DNA of 39,793 nucleotides from Actinomycetes bacterium (GTDB lineage: Bacteria; Actinomycetota; JAICYB01), in the NCBI GenBank assembly GCA_025934435.1, contig JAICYB010000030.1, positions 1-39,793 of the forward strand, written 5' to 3'. The notes under the pieces were generated by a model. That model made no database searches and had not been told where the DNA came from. It saw nothing but the letters and a program-made list of their open reading frames with translations. The position numbers and the translations under genes were made by a program. Position 1 is the stretch's first letter. The number at the start of each line of letters is the position of its first letter. Positions 26,553-34,536 of the stretch are shown piece after piece.

Positions 26553-28142
26553 GTGGCGTACAACATCGCGGACCTGATCGAGCACACGATCGACCTGGTC
26601 CCCGAACGCACGGCCGTCGTTTGCGGGGGCAAACGCGTCACGTACGGAGAGCTCGAGGAGCGCTCGAATCGCCTCGCCCACCATCTCGCCGCGAACGGTG
26701 TCGGGCGCGAGAGCAACGTCGGCATCTACTCGCTCAACTCGATCGAGTTCATCGAGACGATGCTCGCGGCGTACAAGCTGCGGGCCGTCCCCATCAACAT
26801 CAACTACCGCTACACCGCGGACGAGCTCTACTACATCTTCGACAACGCCGATCTCGTCGCGCTCGTGCATCAGCAGCAGTTTGCACCGCTCGTGGCGCAG
26901 GTTCGTCCTCGTTGTCCGATGTTGAAGCACGTCGTCGTCGTCGAGGACGGATCAGGCGAACCGTACGAAGAAACCTCCTACGAGACCGCGCTCGCGGAAT
27001 CGTCCGCCGCGCGCGACTTCGACGAACGTACGGACGACGACCTCTACATCCTCTACACCGGCGGCACGACCGGCATGCCGAAAGGCGTCGTCTATCGCCA
27101 CGAGGACGTCTGGCGTGTGCTCGGCGGCGGCATCGACTTCCAGACGGGCGAGCCCGTGGCCGACGAATGGCAGCAGGCACGCAAGGGCGCCGAAACCGGC
27201 GGCGGCGTGACGTTCCCGATCGCGCCGCTCATGCACGGCGCCGCGCAGTGGGGAACGCTCGGCGCGCTCTTCAACGGCAACACTGCGGTCCTGATCCCGA
27301 AGTTCGAGCCGCACGAGGTCTGGAAGCTCGTCGAGCAGGAGAAGGTGAACACGATCGCGGTAACGGGCGACGCGATGGCGCGGCCGATGGTCGAGGCCTT
27401 GCGCGAAGGCACCTACGACACGTCGTCGGTCGTTGCGTTCTCGTCGACGGCCGCGGTCTTCTCGCCGTCGATCAAGGACGAATATCTCGAGTTGCTCCCG
27501 AACGCCTTCATCACCGAAGCGATCGGCGCGACGGAGACCGGCTTCAGCGGGCTGAAGATGCACCAGAAGGGTGAGTCGAGCCGCGGCGGCGGGCCGACGG
27601 TGAATATCGGCCCGGAGACGCAGATCATCGACGACGACGGCGACCCGGTGAAGCCCGGCGAGGTCGGACGGATCGCTCGCGCGGGACATGTCCCACTCCG
27701 CTATCACAAGGACCCGGAGAAATCCGCCGCGACGTTCGTCACGATCAACGGCAAGCGCTACTCGATCCCCGGCGACTTCGCGCGCTTGGAGTCCGACGGT
27801 ACCGTCACGCTCCTCGGACGCGGCTCGGTGTGTATCAACTCCGGCGGCGAGAAGATCTATCCGGAAGAGGTGGAAGGTGCGTCGAAATCGCATCCCGACG
27901 TCTTCGACGTCGTGGTCGTCGGTGTACCCGATGACCGGTTCGGCCAGCGCGTCGCGGCGATCGTGCAGCCGCGCGAGGGCAAGGCTCCGACGCTCGACGA
28001 GCTCGCCGACCACGCGCGCACGAAGATCGCGCGTTACAAGGTGCCGCGGGAACTCCACATCGTCGACGAGATCGCACGCACACCGGCCGGCAAACCCAAC
28101 TATCCGTGGGCGCAGGAATACGCGATCAAGGCGAACACATGA
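26553..28142 (+). CDS. fadD19: FadD19-type steroid side-chain acyl-CoA ligase
   Basis: An AMP-forming acyl-CoA synthetase of 529 residues that activates the carboxylated sterol side chain with ATP and CoA. The sequence follows recalled mycobacterial FadD19: NIADLIEHTIDLVPERTAVV, the AMP loop YILYTGGTTGMPKGVVYRHED (about residue 166), TGDAMARPMVEAL, SSTAAVFSPSIK, IGATETGFSG, YSIPGDFA, LLGRGSVCINSGGEKIYPEEVE and the catalytic-Lys end TPAGKPNYPWA. FadD19 of Rhodococcus is reported as needed for C24-branched sterols, consistent with ltp3/ltp4 nearby. The GTG start lacks a ribosome binding site; operator B and TAGTCT lie directly upstream. It overlaps the next gene as ATGA. Confidence 0.93.
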   Translation: MAYNIADLIEHTIDLVPERTAVVCGGKRVTYGELEERSNRLAHHLAANGVGRESNVGIYSLNSIEFIETMLAAYKLRAVPININYRYTADELYYIFDNADLVALVHQQQFAPLVAQVRPRCPMLKHVVVVEDGSGEPYEETSYETALAESSAARDFDERTDDDLYILYTGGTTGMPKGVVYRHEDVWRVLGGGIDFQTGEPVADEWQQARKGAETGGGVTFPIAPLMHGAAQWGTLGALFNGNTAVLIPKFEPHEVWKLVEQEKVNTIAVTGDAMARPMVEALREGTYDTSSVVAFSSTAAVFSPSIKDEYLELLPNAFITEAIGATETGFSGLKMHQKGESSRGGGPTVNIGPETQIIDDDGDPVKPGEVGRIARAGHVPLRYHKDPEKSAATFVTINGKRYSIPGDFARLESDGTVTLLGRGSVCINSGGEKIYPEEVEGASKSHPDVFDVVVVGVPDDRFGQRVAAIVQPREGKAPTLDELADHARTKIARYKVPRELHIVDEIARTPAGKPNYPWAQEYAIKANT

Positions 28143-29242
28143 AAACCCGCATCTGTGAAGAGTTCGGCATCGAGTACCCCATCTTCGGCTTCACACCTTC
28201 GCCCGAGGTCGCGGCGGCGATCTCGCGCGCCGGCGGCATGGGTGTTGTGGGGGCCGTCCGCTACAACGATCCGGCCGACCTCGCCGACGCACTCGACTGG
28301 ATGGACGCCAACACCGACGGCAAGCCGTACGGCGTCGACGTCGTGATGCCGATGAAGATCCCGACGGAAGGGACACCCACGGATCTCGGCGAGCTGATCC
28401 CCCAAGCGCACCGCGAGTGGGTCGACCAGACGCTGCTGAAACTCGGCGTTCCGCCGCTGCCGGACGAAACGCAGCGGGGCGACGGCGTCCTCGGTTGGTT
28501 GCATTCGGTCGCGCGGTCGCATGTCGACATCGCGCTCGAACATCCGATCAAGCTCATCGCGAACGCGCTCGGCTCCCCGCCGGACGACATCATCGAGCGA
28601 GTCCACAAACAAGGCGTCAAGGTCGCCGCGCTCGCGGGGAAAGCGGCGCACGCCGAGCGGCACGTCACGCGCGGCGTCGACATCGTCGTCGCGCAAGGGC
28701 ACGAGGCCGGCGGACACACAGGCGAGATCGCGTCGATGGTCCTCTGGCCGGAGATCGTCGACGCGGTCGGCGACAAGGCCTACGTGCTCGGTGCCGGCGG
28801 CATCGGGTCCGGACGCCAGATCGCCGCCGCGCTCGCTCTCGGCGTCGACGGTGTGTGGATGGGTTCGATGTGGCTGACGACGAAAGAGAACCAGATGATG
28901 GCCGAGGTCGGCGCGACGACGCAGGCGCTGCTGAACGCGACGTCCGCCGACACCGTGCGCACGCGCGTCTACACCGGCAAGCCGGCCCGGTTACTGAAGA
29001 CGGAGTGGACGAACGCGTGGGAAGCCGACGACGCACCCGATCCGCTGCCGATGCCGCTGCAGAATCTGCTCGTCGCCGAAGCGCATCAGCGGATCATGCT
29101 GTCGAACAACCCGAGCGTCGTGTCGATGCCCGTCGGACAGATCGTCGGACGCATGAACGAGATACGTCCCGTCGCGGACATCATCGCGGAGCTCGTGAAC
29201 GACTACGAGGAAGCGGCGAAGCGGATCAACGACTCGCGTTAG
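28139..29242 (+). CDS. Nitronate monooxygenase-like FMN protein (Rv1533-like)
   Basis: A TIM-barrel flavoprotein of 367 residues in the 2-nitropropane dioxygenase/NPD family. The glycine-rich phosphate loops are VAQGHEAGGHTGEIAS and VLGAGGIGSGRQIAAALALG, with GVWMGSMWLTT after them. The N-terminal GFTPSPEVAAAISRAGGMGVVGA is typical. It follows the remembered Rv1533 sequence better than IpdC (Rv3553), the family member used in steroid ring breakdown, so a role as a CoA-ester oxidase or reductase is only suggested by its coupling to fadD19 (ATGA overlap). The catalytic His seen in true nitronate monooxygenases may be the one in QGHEAGG. Confidence 0.85.
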   Translation: MKTRICEEFGIEYPIFGFTPSPEVAAAISRAGGMGVVGAVRYNDPADLADALDWMDANTDGKPYGVDVVMPMKIPTEGTPTDLGELIPQAHREWVDQTLLKLGVPPLPDETQRGDGVLGWLHSVARSHVDIALEHPIKLIANALGSPPDDIIERVHKQGVKVAALAGKAAHAERHVTRGVDIVVAQGHEAGGHTGEIASMVLWPEIVDAVGDKAYVLGAGGIGSGRQIAAALALGVDGVWMGSMWLTTKENQMMAEVGATTQALLNATSADTVRTRVYTGKPARLLKTEWTNAWEADDAPDPLPMPLQNLLVAEAHQRIMLSNNPSVVSMPVGQIVGRMNEIRPVADIIAELVNDYEEAAKRINDSR

Positions 29243-29251
29243 CGACGTCGG

Positions 29252-30409
29252 TCACTTCTTCGTTTTCGCGGGCTTCCGCTTCGCGGGCTTGCGCTTCGCG
29301 GGCTTCTTCGCCGCCGGTGCCGGCTCCGGTTCTGCCGCCGGTTGTGCCTCTGGTTCGGGTTCGGGCTCCAGCGCAGGTGGTTCGGCGCTTCCGGGAGCAC
29401 GCACGGTGTAGGTCTCGTTCTCGTTGTCGACTTCCATCTCGATGAAGCCCTTGGACTCCGCCGCCCGGCAGAACTGCAGGAAGCTCGCGTAGCCGAACAC
29501 CTTCTCGCTGAAGTCGGCCTGCCGATTACGGATCTCGTTCTTCAACCCGCGCAGTGGATGCGATCCGTTGTCGCTGACGACGGTTCGCAGCAGCTCGAAC
29601 GCTTCGTTCTCCCGCGACTGGTCGGGGAAATCGATCTCCGGATCACCCGGGCCGCCGTCCTTGATCTGGACGACGTGCCGCTCCATGAGGCTCTGCAACA
29701 GCTCGCCGAAGGTACGGAAGCCGTATGAACCTTCGTCGAACGTCGGATCCTTGCGGAGGAGCGTCCGCTTCAAGGACGAGGCGAGCACGGTGTCGCCCGC
29801 GCCCCGCTTCAGACCCGCGAGCGTCTGGGTGATCAACGCATCGAGCGACGCGGGATCGGCGGCGGCCTTCGTCTTCTTCTCCGGCCGTCTTCTCGTCTCG
29901 GACTTCTTGCCGTCGCGACGTCCACGCGGTGCGGAGATGTCCACGCCCGGGAGCCGCTCGTAGAAGAGGAACTCGTCACATGCGGGCGGCAGGAGCGTCG
30001 AGGTCGAGGCCTCGACGCCGAGCCCGATCACGCGCTTGTTCAACTCGCGCAGCTTGTTCACGAGCGGCGTGAAGTCGGAGTCGCCCGTACCGATCACGAA
30101 CGTCGTGATGTATTCGCGCTCGAAGGAGAGTTCGATCGCGTCGACGGCCATCTTGATGTCCGCCGCGTTCTTGCGGACCATGCCCATCCGCTGCGGGATC
30201 TCGATGAGCTCGACGTTGTGTCTCGTGAGGTCTCGTCCGGCGTCGCCGAACATCGACCAGTCGGCGTAGGCGCGTCGCACGACGACGCGTCCGCGTTCGG
30301 CGAGGGCGTCGGCGATCGGCTTGAAATCGAATTGGCCTCCGAGCTGCTCGCGCGTACCGATCGCGAGGTTCTCGAAGTCGAGGAACAGTCCTATGCGGTC
30401 TTCGTCCAC
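29252..30409 (-). CDS. NYN-domain putative RNase with two LOTUS/OST-HTH domains
   Basis: A protein of 385 residues. Residues about 5-150 are a NYN (PIN-like) nuclease domain: acidic residues in IGLFLDFENLAIG, NAADIKMAVDAIE and FVIGTGDSDFTPLVNKLRE are the expected metal ligands. Residues about 185-250 and 270-335 look like two LOTUS/OST-HTH modules (FDEGSYGFRTFGELLQSL and KVFGYASFLQFCRAAESKG). The tail is Pro/Glu/Ala-rich, then Lys-rich (AAKKPAKRKPAKRKPAKTKK), suited to binding nucleic acid. This NYN-LOTUS architecture occurs in bacteria and in animal MARF1-like proteins. The GTG start is 9 bases past the upstream acyl-CoA dehydrogenase stop, so it may be cotranscribed with the side-chain module. 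Confidence 0.87.
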   Translation of the reverse strand: MDEDRIGLFLDFENLAIGTREQLGGQFDFKPIADALAERGRVVVRRAYADWSMFGDAGRDLTRHNVELIEIPQRMGMVRKNAADIKMAVDAIELSFEREYITTFVIGTGDSDFTPLVNKLRELNKRVIGLGVEASTSTLLPPACDEFLFYERLPGVDISAPRGRRDGKKSETRRRPEKKTKAAADPASLDALITQTLAGLKRGAGDTVLASSLKRTLLRKDPTFDEGSYGFRTFGELLQSLMERHVVQIKDGGPGDPEIDFPDQSRENEAFELLRTVVSDNGSHPLRGLKNEIRNRQADFSEKVFGYASFLQFCRAAESKGFIEMEVDNENETYTVRAPGSAEPPALEPEPEPEAQPAAEPEPAPAAKKPAKRKPAKRKPAKTKK

Positions 30410-30418
30410 CCCGTGATG

Positions 30419-31450
30419 CTACGCGGACGCGCCCGACGCGACCGCATCACCCGAGATGAGGGGCTCGTCCGCATCGAGCTCGGCCGCCGCGATCAGCTCT
30501 TCCAGCCGCCTTGGCCCGAACCAGAGCACCTCGAGCTGCTTCGCCCGGCGGAGGTAGAGCTGGATATCGATGTCGAGCGTGAAACCGATCCCACCGAAGA
30601 CCTGATGGCCGAGCTTCGTCGTCCGGCGGAACACATCGCAGGCGGCGTACTTCGCCATCGCCGCGAGCGGCTTCGCGGAGCTCCGGCCTTCGGCGAGCGA
30701 CCACGTTGCCTGATGAACGAGCGTCCGCGCGCCGGCGATCTCGGTCGCCATGTCGGCGAGCGGGTGGTTGATCGCCTGGAACGCTCCGATCGGCTTGTCG
30801 AACTGGATGCGTTCCTTCGCGTACTCGACGGAGATCTCGTGCGCACGTTGAGCCGCGCCGATGGCGTACGCGCCGACGGCGACGAGCACCGGCAAGCACC
30901 GTTCGACGAAGGCGTCCCAGCCGCGGATGACGATCTCGCCGGGAGCGCCGGCGAACACCGCGCGGTAGCGCGCGTCGGAGGCCAGTGTCCCCTCGAACGT
31001 CAACGCCGCGTCGGACGGATCCACGGAGGCGACGACGACCTCGTCTCCCTCGCGCGCCACGACGAGCATCCGCCCCGCGGCCTCCGCGAACGGAACGAGG
31101 ATCTTCTCCCCCGTGATCCGTCCATCGGCGAAGGTCGTCGTGATCCCGTCCTCGGTGCGCTCGGGTTCGTGCCAGGCAAGCGTCGTGATCTCGTCGCTCT
31201 TGGCGAACACGGCGGTTTCGAAGTACGGAGAAGACGCAAGCGCGCGTCCGAACTCCTCGCACACGACGACCGTCTCGAGCAGGGGAAGATCGAGCAGGCC
31301 CATGTCGGTCACGGCTTTCCAGAAGTCGTCGCTGAATCCCTTGCGGTCGCCTTCGAGAGCGCGCACCGCTTCGATGGACGAATGCCGTTCGCACATCGCG
31401 CGAACCGCGTCGCGCAGCATCACTTGCTCTTCGTTCAGTTCGAGGTCCAC
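30419..31450 (-). CDS. Acyl-CoA dehydrogenase, ChsE1/FadE28-like partner subunit
   Basis: A divergent acyl-CoA dehydrogenase fold of 343 residues, short for the family. It has the AEAAGRMLVVAREGDEVVVAS middle domain and the C-terminal blocks EYAKERIQFDKPIGAFQAINH and GHQVFGGIGFTLDIDI. Neither usual catalytic Glu is obvious: the helix-G position holds a hydrophobic residue and the EGTSEIQ segment is replaced by LEVLWFGPRRLEEL. FadE28-type subunits of heterotetrameric steroid dehydrogenases look like this and need a partner with the base and complete FAD site, here probably the enzyme at 33295-34473. The GTG start shares bases with the MaoC stop (TAGTG). Confidence 0.85.
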   Translation of the reverse strand: MDLELNEEQVMLRDAVRAMCERHSSIEAVRALEGDRKGFSDDFWKAVTDMGLLDLPLLETVVVCEEFGRALASSPYFETAVFAKSDEITTLAWHEPERTEDGITTTFADGRITGEKILVPFAEAAGRMLVVAREGDEVVVASVDPSDAALTFEGTLASDARYRAVFAGAPGEIVIRGWDAFVERCLPVLVAVGAYAIGAAQRAHEISVEYAKERIQFDKPIGAFQAINHPLADMATEIAGARTLVHQATWSLAEGRSSAKPLAAMAKYAACDVFRRTTKLGHQVFGGIGFTLDIDIQLYLRRAKQLEVLWFGPRRLEELIAAAELDADEPLISGDAVASGASA

Positions 31451-31890
31451 TACGGTCTCCAGTCGTCGCCCGTGCGCTGCCACGGGTCATCGTTCGTATC
31501 GCGCGGAACGGCGATCTTCGCCCGGCACTCGGTCGCCACCTCGCCGTCGACGGTCAGCAGAACATCGACGTCGACGAATCCGTCCTCGACGCCGGCGACC
31601 GTGCCGTCGAAGCGCAACGTGTCGCCGGCGCAGACGGACTTCTTCATCTTGAACCGCACCTTCGCGAGTCGTCCGGACGGACCCGTCCAGTCGGTCAGAT
31701 AACGCTCGATCCACCCCGCCTGGTTCGGCGTGTTGAGGAAGATGTCCTTGACTTTCACGCGTTCGACGGCCCAGTGCGTGTCGTGATGCTGCGGCTGCCA
31801 GTCGCGTGAGGACGAAGCACCCATCACGACGTGGCGCGCGAGGATCTTGACTTCGAGCGGCGGAAGGGTGTCACCGGTAGAAAGCTTCAT
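31450..31890 (-). CDS. MaoC-type hydratase subunit, ChsH1-like
   Basis: A hotdog protein of 146 residues. The hydratase motif SRDWQPQHHDTHWA (Asp30, His35/His36) is intact, followed by VKDIFLNTPNQAGWIERY and TDWTGPSGRLAK, the same block plan as chsH1 at 2398-2811. It is therefore the catalytic subunit of a second heteromeric enoyl-CoA hydratase. The ATG at 31890 overlaps the upstream MaoC gene as ATGA, and its TAG shares bases with the GTG of the next gene. The substrate is probably a steroid or other branched acyl-CoA, by context. Confidence 0.88.
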   Translation of the reverse strand: MKLSTGDTLPPLEVKILARHVVMGASSSRDWQPQHHDTHWAVERVKVKDIFLNTPNQAGWIERYLTDWTGPSGRLAKVRFKMKKSVCAGDTLRFDGTVAGVEDGFVDVDVLLTVDGEVATECRAKIAVPRDTNDDPWQRTGDDWRP

Positions 31891-32354
31891 CGCTTGTAAC
31901 TGAACATCTCGTAGGTCTCGATCCCCTTGAGCTCGCCGTCCTGGTTCCGATGCGTGACGTCGATCGTCCAGAAGCGTCCCGTCCCGACGCGCGTCGTCTT
32001 CTCGTCCGAGATGTCGCGGACCTGTTGCGTCGTCGTGATCCGGTCGCCGAGACGGACCGGCGCGTGGAACGTGATCTCGTTGGCCGAGACGACACCGTCG
32101 GGGAGATCGAACGCTTCCTTGAGGTCGAAGTGGAGTGACAGCGGCATGAACGTGTCCTCGCGGCCGGGGACGAACTGCAGCGGGCGCATCCACACGGAAA
32201 GTGACGACGGCGGCGCGATGTCGCAGGACGCATCCCAGAACTTCGGGTTGCCGTTCTCCGTCGCTTCCAGCCAATGCAGGACGTATCCGCGCTCGCACAC
32301 GATGTCGCCCGGCGGGTCGGTACGCTCCCGGCCGATCCACTCTTCCTTGTTCAT
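31887..32354 (-). CDS. MaoC-like (FAS1-type) structural hydratase subunit
   Basis: A hotdog protein of 155 residues resembling the N-terminal half of ChsH2. NGNPKFWDASCDIAPPSSL matches the position of the hotdog substrate loop, while the catalytic Asp/His pair is not seen. The block ANEITFHAPVRLGDRITTT is typical of the family. It lacks the DUF35 extension of ChsH2, so it should serve only the hydratase and not an aldolase. The ATG at 32354 overlaps the racemase stop as ATGA; the ChsH1-like gene follows directly. The pair would form a heteromeric hydratase. Confidence 0.85.
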   Translation of the reverse strand: MNKEEWIGRERTDPPGDIVCERGYVLHWLEATENGNPKFWDASCDIAPPSSLSVWMRPLQFVPGREDTFMPLSLHFDLKEAFDLPDGVVSANEITFHAPVRLGDRITTTQQVRDISDEKTTRVGTGRFWTIDVTHRNQDGELKGIETYEMFSYKR

Positions 32355-33292
32355 CGGGCGATCACCGGGGCGAGCTGTCTGAATCCGCCGGCGTCCTGCG
32401 TGGGGAACGTCGCGGCCACCTCTTCGATCGAGAGCACCGGCGCGACGCACGTGTCCTTGTCCGCCAGGAGCTTCACCCATTCGTCGCGGGACTTGGTGAG
32501 GAACGTCTCCCGGAGCTTCGTCCGGAGGTCGTCCTGCTTCGTTTCGTCGTATTGGTGGGCTGCGAGCTCCTCCATCCCGAGCTCGCGGCAGAGGTTCGCG
32601 AAGAACTTCCCGTCGATCGCGGCGACGGTGATCGCGCGCCCGTCGCCGCACTCGTACACGTCGTAGCACGCGTTGCCTCCGGTGAGGAGTCGCGAACGCT
32701 CGCCCGTCGCGAGGTAGGCATCGACGGCCAGCGCTGTGAGGAACAGCACGCCGTTCGTCGTCGAGACGTCGAGGTAGGCGCCGCCGCCGCGAACGAGCGC
32801 CGCGAGGATCGAGATCGCGGCTTGCATCCCTCCGCCGGCGCTGTCCGCGATGGTCGCGCCGGGCAGCTCATTGCGTTGCTCGGCGAGGTAGCCGCCGACG
32901 CCGAGGTAGTTGAGGTCGTGCCCGGCCCAATCGGCGCGCGCGTCGTTCTGGCCGTATCCCGTGATCGCCGCGTAGACGATGTCGGGCTTCCGCGCCTTCA
33001 CCGCTTCGTACCCGACGCCCAACCGGTCCGCCACGCCCGGACGGAACGACTCGACGACCACAGCGGCTTCAGGGCAGAGCGCGAGGAAGGATCCCGGATC
33101 CGCGCGCAGATCGATCTCGACGCGGCGGGTGCCTCGTCCGGCTCCGTAGGCGTAGGCGGCGGGCTCGATCCGCCCGGCGGAAGTCGGAGCGACGATCTTC
33201 ACGACGTCGGCGCCGAGATCGGCGAGCAGCCACGTGCACCGGGGGCCGGGACCAACGGACGAGAGATCGAGAACGGTAACGCCTTCGAGCAC
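32351..33292 (-). CDS. Alpha-methylacyl-CoA racemase-like CaiB/BaiF family protein
   Basis: A class III CoA-transferase-fold protein of 313 residues. VLDLSSVGPGPRCTWLLADLG and ESFRPGVADRLGVGYE match the M. tuberculosis racemase Mcr; His125 (GHDLNYLG) and Asp150 (TIADSAGGGM) fall at its catalytic pair, so it is better called an alpha-methylacyl-CoA racemase than a transferase. In sterol breakdown that enzyme epimerises C25 of the 26-CoA ester before dehydrogenation. It is about 45 residues shorter than Mcr, missing the C-terminal end. The GTG start at 33292 lies 2 bases after the upstream dehydrogenase stop, and it overlaps the next gene. Confidence 0.85.
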   Translation of the reverse strand: MLEGVTVLDLSSVGPGPRCTWLLADLGADVVKIVAPTSAGRIEPAAYAYGAGRGTRRVEIDLRADPGSFLALCPEAAVVVESFRPGVADRLGVGYEAVKARKPDIVYAAITGYGQNDARADWAGHDLNYLGVGGYLAEQRNELPGATIADSAGGGMQAAISILAALVRGGGAYLDVSTTNGVLFLTALAVDAYLATGERSRLLTGGNACYDVYECGDGRAITVAAIDGKFFANLCRELGMEELAAHQYDETKQDDLRTKLRETFLTKSRDEWVKLLADKDTCVAPVLSIEEVAATFPTQDAGGFRQLAPVIAR

Positions 33293-33294
33293 GG

Positions 33295-34473
33295 CTAGTT
33301 CTGAACCGGAAGGCCGAGCGCGCGCCGCGCGATGATGTTCCGCTGCACCTCGGACGTACCCGCCCCGACCGTCTCGAGCACGGAGTACTGGAAGTAGTTC
33401 TCGAAGCGCCCGTCGACAGGTGCGTGCTCGTTCCCGCGACGGAGCACGGCATCCGGACCGGCGAGCGTGATGAACGCTTCGGCGACCTCTTGCGCCGTCT
33501 GCGAGAGCCAGAGCTTGAACATCGCCGCTTCGATATTCGGCACCTCGCCGCGCGCGGCTTTGGCGATCACTCGCAGGCAATGCATCTTGCACACTTCGAT
33601 CCGTGTTGCGAGTCGCGCGACGACACGCCGCACTTCGGGATCCTCACGCATCGGCTTTCCGTCGCGCGTCGCGGTACGGAGGTAGGTCCGCAGTGCTTCG
33701 TACTTCTTCACGAACGCGGAAACGGTGAAGAGCGTGAATCGTTCGAAGTCGAGCGCCTCCGAGATGTAGTAGAAACCCTTGTTCACTTCGCCGACGGCGT
33801 AATCGTCCGGGACGAACACGTCGTCGAGGAAGACTTCGTTGGTGCGCTCGCCCGCGAGGCACGGCATGTTCACGACCTCGATCCCCTTCTGGTTCATCGG
33901 AACGAGGAAGAGCGTGATGCCTTTGTGCTTCGGCGCGTCGGGGTCGGTTCGCGCGGCGAGCCAGTACCAGTCGGCGAAGTGTGCCGACGTCGTGAACCGC
34001 TTCTGACCGTTGAGGACCCAGCCGCCTTCGGTCTTCGTCGCACGCAGCGACAACGCCGCGAGGTCGCTCCCGGCGTTCGGCTCCGAGTACCCGATCGCGA
34101 ACTCGATCTCGGCCCCGAGGATCTTCGGCAGGAACTCCTTCTTCAGCCGCTCGTTGCCGTGGCGCATGATCGTCTTGCCGACTATCCCGACGCCTTTGCC
34201 GATGAGCGGGGCGCCGACGGTCGCGAGCTCCTCGTTCAGGACGTACTCGAACATGCCGGGTGCGTCCGACCCGCCGTACTCCTTCGGCCACGACATCCCG
34301 ATCCACCCGCGCTCGGAGAGCTTGCGCATGAAGGCGCGGCGCGCCGGCGTGTCCACGAGCTGCGCCATGCCCTCCCGGGTGGGGTCCATGACCTCAGGGT
34401 CGTGGTTCTCGGCCAGGAACTGGCGCACCTGGGCGCGGAAGGCTTTGGCCTCTGGGCCGTAATCGAAGTCCAT
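33295..34473 (-). CDS. Acyl-CoA dehydrogenase, ChsE2-like catalytic subunit
   Basis: A dehydrogenase of 392 residues and first gene of the second side-chain module. FAD and substrate blocks are IGYSEPNAGSDLAAL, LNGQKRFTTSAHFADWYWLA and VGAGTSEVQRNIIARRALG. The medium-chain base position (EGT) is Ala here (GAGT), but LDFERFTLF supplies a Glu at the helix-G position used by isovaleryl-CoA dehydrogenase and steroid enzymes. It is the natural partner of the short dehydrogenase at 30419. The ATG at 34473 is chosen because earlier residues are antisense to the divergent permease. A palindrome at 34493-34511 lies upstream. Confidence 0.9.
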   Translation of the reverse strand: MDFDYGPEAKAFRAQVRQFLAENHDPEVMDPTREGMAQLVDTPARRAFMRKLSERGWIGMSWPKEYGGSDAPGMFEYVLNEELATVGAPLIGKGVGIVGKTIMRHGNERLKKEFLPKILGAEIEFAIGYSEPNAGSDLAALSLRATKTEGGWVLNGQKRFTTSAHFADWYWLAARTDPDAPKHKGITLFLVPMNQKGIEVVNMPCLAGERTNEVFLDDVFVPDDYAVGEVNKGFYYISEALDFERFTLFTVSAFVKKYEALRTYLRTATRDGKPMREDPEVRRVVARLATRIEVCKMHCLRVIAKAARGEVPNIEAAMFKLWLSQTAQEVAEAFITLAGPDAVLRRGNEHAPVDGRFENYFQYSVLETVGAGTSEVQRNIIARRALGLPVQN

Positions 34474-34492
34474 ATAGAGGTATCCGCAGCAT

Positions 34493-34511
34493 ATCTGACG
34501 ACCCGTCAGAT
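34493..34511. promoter_or_regulatory. Inverted repeat between side-chain module and permease
   Basis: ATCTGACGACCCGTCAGAT has perfect 8-bp arms around a 3-base centre, 20 bases upstream of the minus-strand dehydrogenase and 26 bases upstream of the plus-strand permease. It has the look of a TetR- or GntR-family operator and differs from the KstR-like sites, so the second module may have its own regulator, not present here. Confidence 0.6.
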
Positions 34512-34536
34512 TCGAGGCCCGATACCATCGGGGGGT

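Noticed and set aside
28139..29242. Assigning the nitronate monooxygenase-like gene as ipdC of ring C/D breakdown.
   Set aside because: It follows the Rv1533 branch in length and N-terminal sequence rather than the IpdC branch.
29260..29330. Short tandem repeat in the DNA as an independent repeat element.
   Set aside because: It encodes the repeated KPAKRK tail of the NYN-LOTUS protein and needs no other explanation.
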